Source: Apus apus (Eukaryota > Chordata > Aves > Apodiformes > Apodidae). Taken from it: a stretch of 64,000 nucleotides of DNA. The notes beneath the pieces were generated by a model that was not told the DNA's origin, did not search any database, and saw only the letters and a program-made list of their open reading frames with translations. How positions within the stretch are numbered: the first letter of the stretch is position 1; each line of letters begins with the position of its first letter. A program made the position numbers and the translations under genes. The stretch lies in NCBI RefSeq assembly GCF_020740795.1, contig NC_067300.1, positions 1,488,001 through 1,552,000 on the forward strand, in the 5' to 3' direction. Of this stretch, positions 60,548-64,000 are shown one piece after another.

Positions 60548-63500
60548 CTAGCCGCTCTGGAAGATGCGGATGCGCTGCGCGATGTCCTTGCGGCACAGGG
60601 GACACGTCTGCAGCCGCTGGCAGCAGGTCTGGCAGCAGCAGACGTGGCCACAGGGCAGGAAAACCATCTGGGTCTGGGGAGGAGAGAGGACATGGAAAGT
60701 GTTGCTGTCCCCTAACGCCCATCCCAGCGCCACCGCGCTCCAGCTCGGCAGGAAATGGGGCTGGAGGAGATGAGGATGACCTGGGGATGTCCCAGCGTGG
60801 GGAGCAGAGCCCTGCACCCCGATCTCCATCCCCAGCGCTGTGTGGCCAGGAGGGTCTGGGCTGTGCTGAGGGCAGGAGCGTAACAGGCCCGAGGGAAGGA
60901 CACAGGTCAGGGCTGGACCGAGCTGGCAGGGCTGCAGACAGACCCGCCCAGCAGCCCAGCCAGCTCCTTCCCAGCCCGCAGGGAGCCCCGGGCAGCCCTC
61001 CTCCCTGCTGTGCTGCTCTCCCTCCCTGCTGTGCTGCCTTCCCTCCCTGCTGTGCTGCCCTCCTCCCTGCTGTGCTGCCCTCCCTCCCTGCTGTGCTGCC
61101 CTCCCTCCCTGCTGTGCTGCCCTCCCTCCCTGCTGTGCTGCCCTCCCTCCCTGCTGTGCTGCCCTCCCTCCCTGCTGTGCTGCCCTCCCTCCCTGCTGTG
61201 CTGCCCTCCCTCCCTGCTGTGCTGCCCTCCCTCCCTGCTGTGCTGCCTTCCCTCCCTGCTGTGCTGCGGAGCTGCAGGGACGAGCTCCCGGCTGCAGCGT
61301 GGCAGCCCAGGGCCAGGCTGGGGACACAGACACGGGGATGTGCTGGATGCTGCCCTCACTCCAGGCCCTGTTCCAGCACCAGGCGTGTGCCGGGGTCTCA
61401 CCTCTTGCTCCATGCAGACGACACACTCAGACTTCTTCTCATCCCACTGCAGCAGTGGAGCTGTTGGGACCACCGGGCTGGGAAGCTCCTCGAAGGGAGC
61501 ACTGGGCTCTGGGGCTGCAGGGACCTCGGTGTCCACTGTCCTCAGCAGCTCTGCAAAGCACAAGCAGGAGGTCTGAGCACCAGGAGAGCTGCCCGTCTTC
61601 CACCCACCCAGCACACATCAGAATGGCTGCCAGCAGATGGGAGCTCAGGGCTCCCATGAAGAGGAAAGTTGGTGGGACCAGCCTGACAGTGCAGCCTGGC
61701 CTCTGCCAGTGCTCCCTGCCTCTTCTGCTCACACACCAGCTTCCATGGCTCTGCTCCTCAACAGGAGGCACCTGGCCCTGCAGGTCTCCCCGTTTCAGGC
61801 TCAGGCACCCGCTGCGAGTGGTCAGCATGTGAGAGGCCAGGCAGAAAAGAACTGGTGGTACCTGGGATGGTCTTGGCCACAGCCAGGATCTCCTGAGCTC
61901 GCCTGGGGATGGCTCGCTGCAGCCCAGCCTCCAGCACGCCCATCTGCAGTGAAGAGGAGGGCTGTTAGCTCCCCGAGGGGACAGGACACCCGTGGCCCAA
62001 AGAGGACACTGCAGACTCTTGGGCCTCGCTGGCAAGACCCGGTCTTGCCAAGGGAAGCACCTCCATTGGGTGTCAAAGCCAGATAAGGGACTTGTCCCGG
62101 TGATATTCCTACGAAGAGCGTCTGGAGGGTGCTGAAGGGCAGAGCTGAGCTGCACCGCTCCCGGGCCAGGGCAGAGGGCAGCGCGGCCCCCCTCCCTGCT
62201 GGGAGGGAACGCAGCCCCCGCCCACCCTCCTGCCCTCCCGCTGCCAGACCCGCCACGGGCAGAGCCACGAGCAGCTGCAGGGGGTGTTGCCCTGCGGATC
62301 TGCTGTCTGGTACCTTTTCCAGGTCACTGGCAGTCATGGTGCTGAGCGCCCGCAGGGAGAGCCGGTGGTGGGCAAAGACAGGCACGTAGTGTTCTGCAGA
62401 CAGTTCCATCAGCAGCGTCACCAGCTGCCGCTCCAGACCCTCCTCCTGCAAAACACCAGCGGGGCTCCCAGACTTGGCTCTGGGCAAGGCTGGCAGCAGG
62501 GGTGGGCAGCCTGCCCATTCCTGCCCTCTCCCCTGCTCCAGGCATTCTGCATCCCAAAGACACCACAGCTGGGAAGCCCAGCAGCTGGAGGAGCTCTGGC
62601 CCCAGCTGTGAGCACAATCCCAAGCACAGTGTTCTGGGGAGAAATGAAACAAAACCATTCCCCCCTCAGTTCAAGGACAGGGAACTGCTGGAAAGAGTCC
62701 AGCGCAGAGCTACCAAGATGATTAAGAGAGTGGATCATCTCCCTGATGAGGAAAGGCTGAGGGAGCTGGGTCTCTTTAGCTTGGAGAAAAGGAGACTGAG
62801 GGGTGACCTCATCAATGTTTACAAATATGTAAGGGGTGAGTGTCAGGGGATGGAGTTAGGCTTTTCTCAGTGTTGACCAGTGATAGGACAAGGGGTAATG
62901 GGATCAAATTGGAGCACAGGAGGTTCAAGGTGAATATTCGGAAAAATTTTTTTACTGTGAGAGTGACAGAGCCCTGGGACAGGCTGCCCAGAGAGGCTGT
63001 GGAGTCTCCTTCTCTGGAGACATTCAAACCCACCTGGATGCCTTCCTGTGTGATGTGCTCTGGGTGACCCTGCTCTGGCAGGGGGGTTGGACTGGATGAT
63101 CTTTTGAGGTCCTTTCCAACCCCTAGGATTCTATGATTCGGGCAGCCAGTGTCTGCAACAGCACCTGCTGTGCTAAGTCCAGCACACAGGCAGCAGGGGC
63201 AGAGCTCAGCTCCATCCCTCCCTGGCAACCCCCACAGATGTTTCACCAGCACAAAGTCCCCAGTTCAACACGTTGGGGAAGGAAGGGACAGAGGCTGCTG
63301 CATGCAGATGGATTTGCACGGGAATTTGGGGAGCCCAGCGGAGCCGTTTGGGGGATTAGCTGGAACAAAAAGCCCTTCCTGGAGGGTGCTCAGAGTCCTC
63401 TGCTCCTGGCAAGCAGTTTGAGGGTGGGATGGGAGCTCCTGCTGGCAGACAGCGGAGGTGGCAGCTCTTCCATGGGCAGCTCCACAGCCTCCAAGGCAGA

Positions 63501-63804
63501 GGAATGAGGGAGGCTCCTGGGCAGCCCCGCTCAGGGCACGATGGATAAATGCAGGACAGCCCGGGGCTGTCAGCCTGTGCCAGGGGTCTGTGCCCCCTGC
63601 CCTGCCTTAGCTGAATCCCTGGGTCCAGGCAGGGCTGCCCCTGCTCCCCCCACATCCTCAAGAGCAGAGCAAAGCTGCAGAGAAAGCAGGAATTGCAGCA
63701 CCAACCTGGAGTTTCAGGGAGAGGGGCTTCTGGCTCTGCAGGCGCTGGTACTGGATCAGCCAGTAGTTCTCCTGTTTGGTTTCACTCTTCAGCTCCAGTT
63801 CTAG
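60548..63804 (-). CDS. LRSAM1: LRSAM1, C-terminal five coding exons (SAM and RING domains), partial
   Basis: E3 ubiquitin ligase that ubiquitinates TSG101 and acts in endosomal sorting and antibacterial autophagy. Exons in transcript order: 63804-63706, 62445-62314, 61943-61862, 61550-61402, 60673-60548; splice sites and phases agree, giving the last 195 residues of a protein of about 720. The first encodes a conserved coiled-coil end ([20 protein letters not shown]). The next two encode the SAM domain ([20 protein letters not shown], then GVLEAGLQ). The fourth holds the linker with PSAP and PTAP motifs and the first RING cysteines (CVVCMEQE). The last holds the rest of the RING ([25 protein letters not shown]). 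The N-terminal leucine-rich repeats lie beyond 64000; no further exon was recognised between 63805 and the window end. Confidence 0.95.
61000..61267. repeat. 21-bp minisatellite, about 13 copies, in the last LRSAM1 intron
   Basis: The plus strand repeats a 21-bp unit (ccctccctccctgctgtgctg) head-to-tail about 13 times, with one 20-bp unit and a few substitutions at the edges. It lies in the intron between the two exons that split the RING domain. Because 21 is divisible by three, several frames stay open across it as 7-residue repeats; these are not genes. Confidence 0.93.
62660..63138 (+). mobile_element. CR1 LINE with end of ORF2, in an LRSAM1 intron
   Basis: One plus frame reads [16 protein letters not shown] and [20 protein letters not shown]; a second frame continues [20 protein letters not shown] and [19 protein letters not shown]. 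Both are the CR1 ORF2 C-terminus, separated by a frameshift near 62850. The 3' end is 'gtcctttccaacccctagga' with 'ttctatgatt'. It is antisense to LRSAM1. Confidence 0.92.
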
Positions 63805-64000
63805 CTGAAAAACAAAATCATTCATCAGCCTGAGGTAACGTTGCCATCAGTACTTAGGGCAGCCTAAGTTGGATTTGTATGGGGAGGCCACCAGCCTGGG
63901 CTGTGCAGTCAGCTCAGAGCACTGAGACAGACACAGCTGTGGACATTCCTGGTCTTCTGCAGGATGGCCCCACTTGGACCCCCATGTCCAGTCTAGGGTT

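Noticed and set aside
61000-61267. CRISPR-like array
   Set aside because: Repeats are contiguous 21-mers with no unique spacers, in a vertebrate intron; it is a minisatellite.
60418-61659. 413-codon plus-strand frame and the long minus-strand frames across it
   Set aside because: Kept open by the 21-bp minisatellite and GC-rich flanks. The only real coding parts are the two LRSAM1 exons on the minus strand.

Overview
The window looks like avian nuclear DNA. It has multi-exon genes with GT-AG introns, a CpG-island promoter, and about sixteen truncated CR1-type LINE copies. Many of these have the bird-type 3' end, in which a 'cttccaaccc' core is followed by a repeated 'attctatg' tail. I see no bacterial operon, CRISPR array, plasmid feature, virus or tRNA. 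All exon boundaries below were read by hand from splice sites and conserved reading phase. Protein identities rest on remembered vertebrate family sequences, not on a database search.

Layout: (1) 1-28.5 kb, minus strand: SLC31A1 (CTR1, high-affinity copper importer). Its four coding exons lie at 3432-7732. An intron of about 20.7 kb follows, leading to an inferred non-coding first exon at 28435 in a CpG island. (2) 28.4-28.8 kb: a GC-box-rich divergent promoter shared head-to-head with (3) FKBP15 (WAFL), plus strand, 28783-54171, 29 coding exons, about 1,244 residues. It encodes a WH1-like domain, an FKBP domain, a long coiled coil, a large acidic exon and an acidic tail. As printed, the last exon has one C too many in a C run, which shifts the frame just before the conserved tail. 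(4) 57340-57879, minus: an intronless RING-finger protein with a C-terminal membrane anchor that I cannot assign to a named orthologue. (5) 60548-64000, minus: the last five coding exons of LRSAM1 (SAM and RING ubiquitin ligase); the gene continues beyond the window.

The genes share a membrane-traffic and ubiquitin flavour (copper uptake, endosomal FKBP15, TSG101-directed ligase LRSAM1, membrane RING protein), but they are separate transcription units, not an operon. Only SLC31A1 and FKBP15 are physically coupled, through the bidirectional promoter. Introns and intergenic DNA hold CR1 fragments, a 21-bp minisatellite that splits the LRSAM1 RING coding region, a C-run tandem repeat in FKBP15 intron 1, and an AT-rich microsatellite. 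I found no convincing new biological system. The best leads are the FKBP15 tail frameshift, canonical FKBP pocket residues that I recall being lost in human FKBP15, a competing splice donor in FKBP15 exon 27, and the unassigned RING gene.
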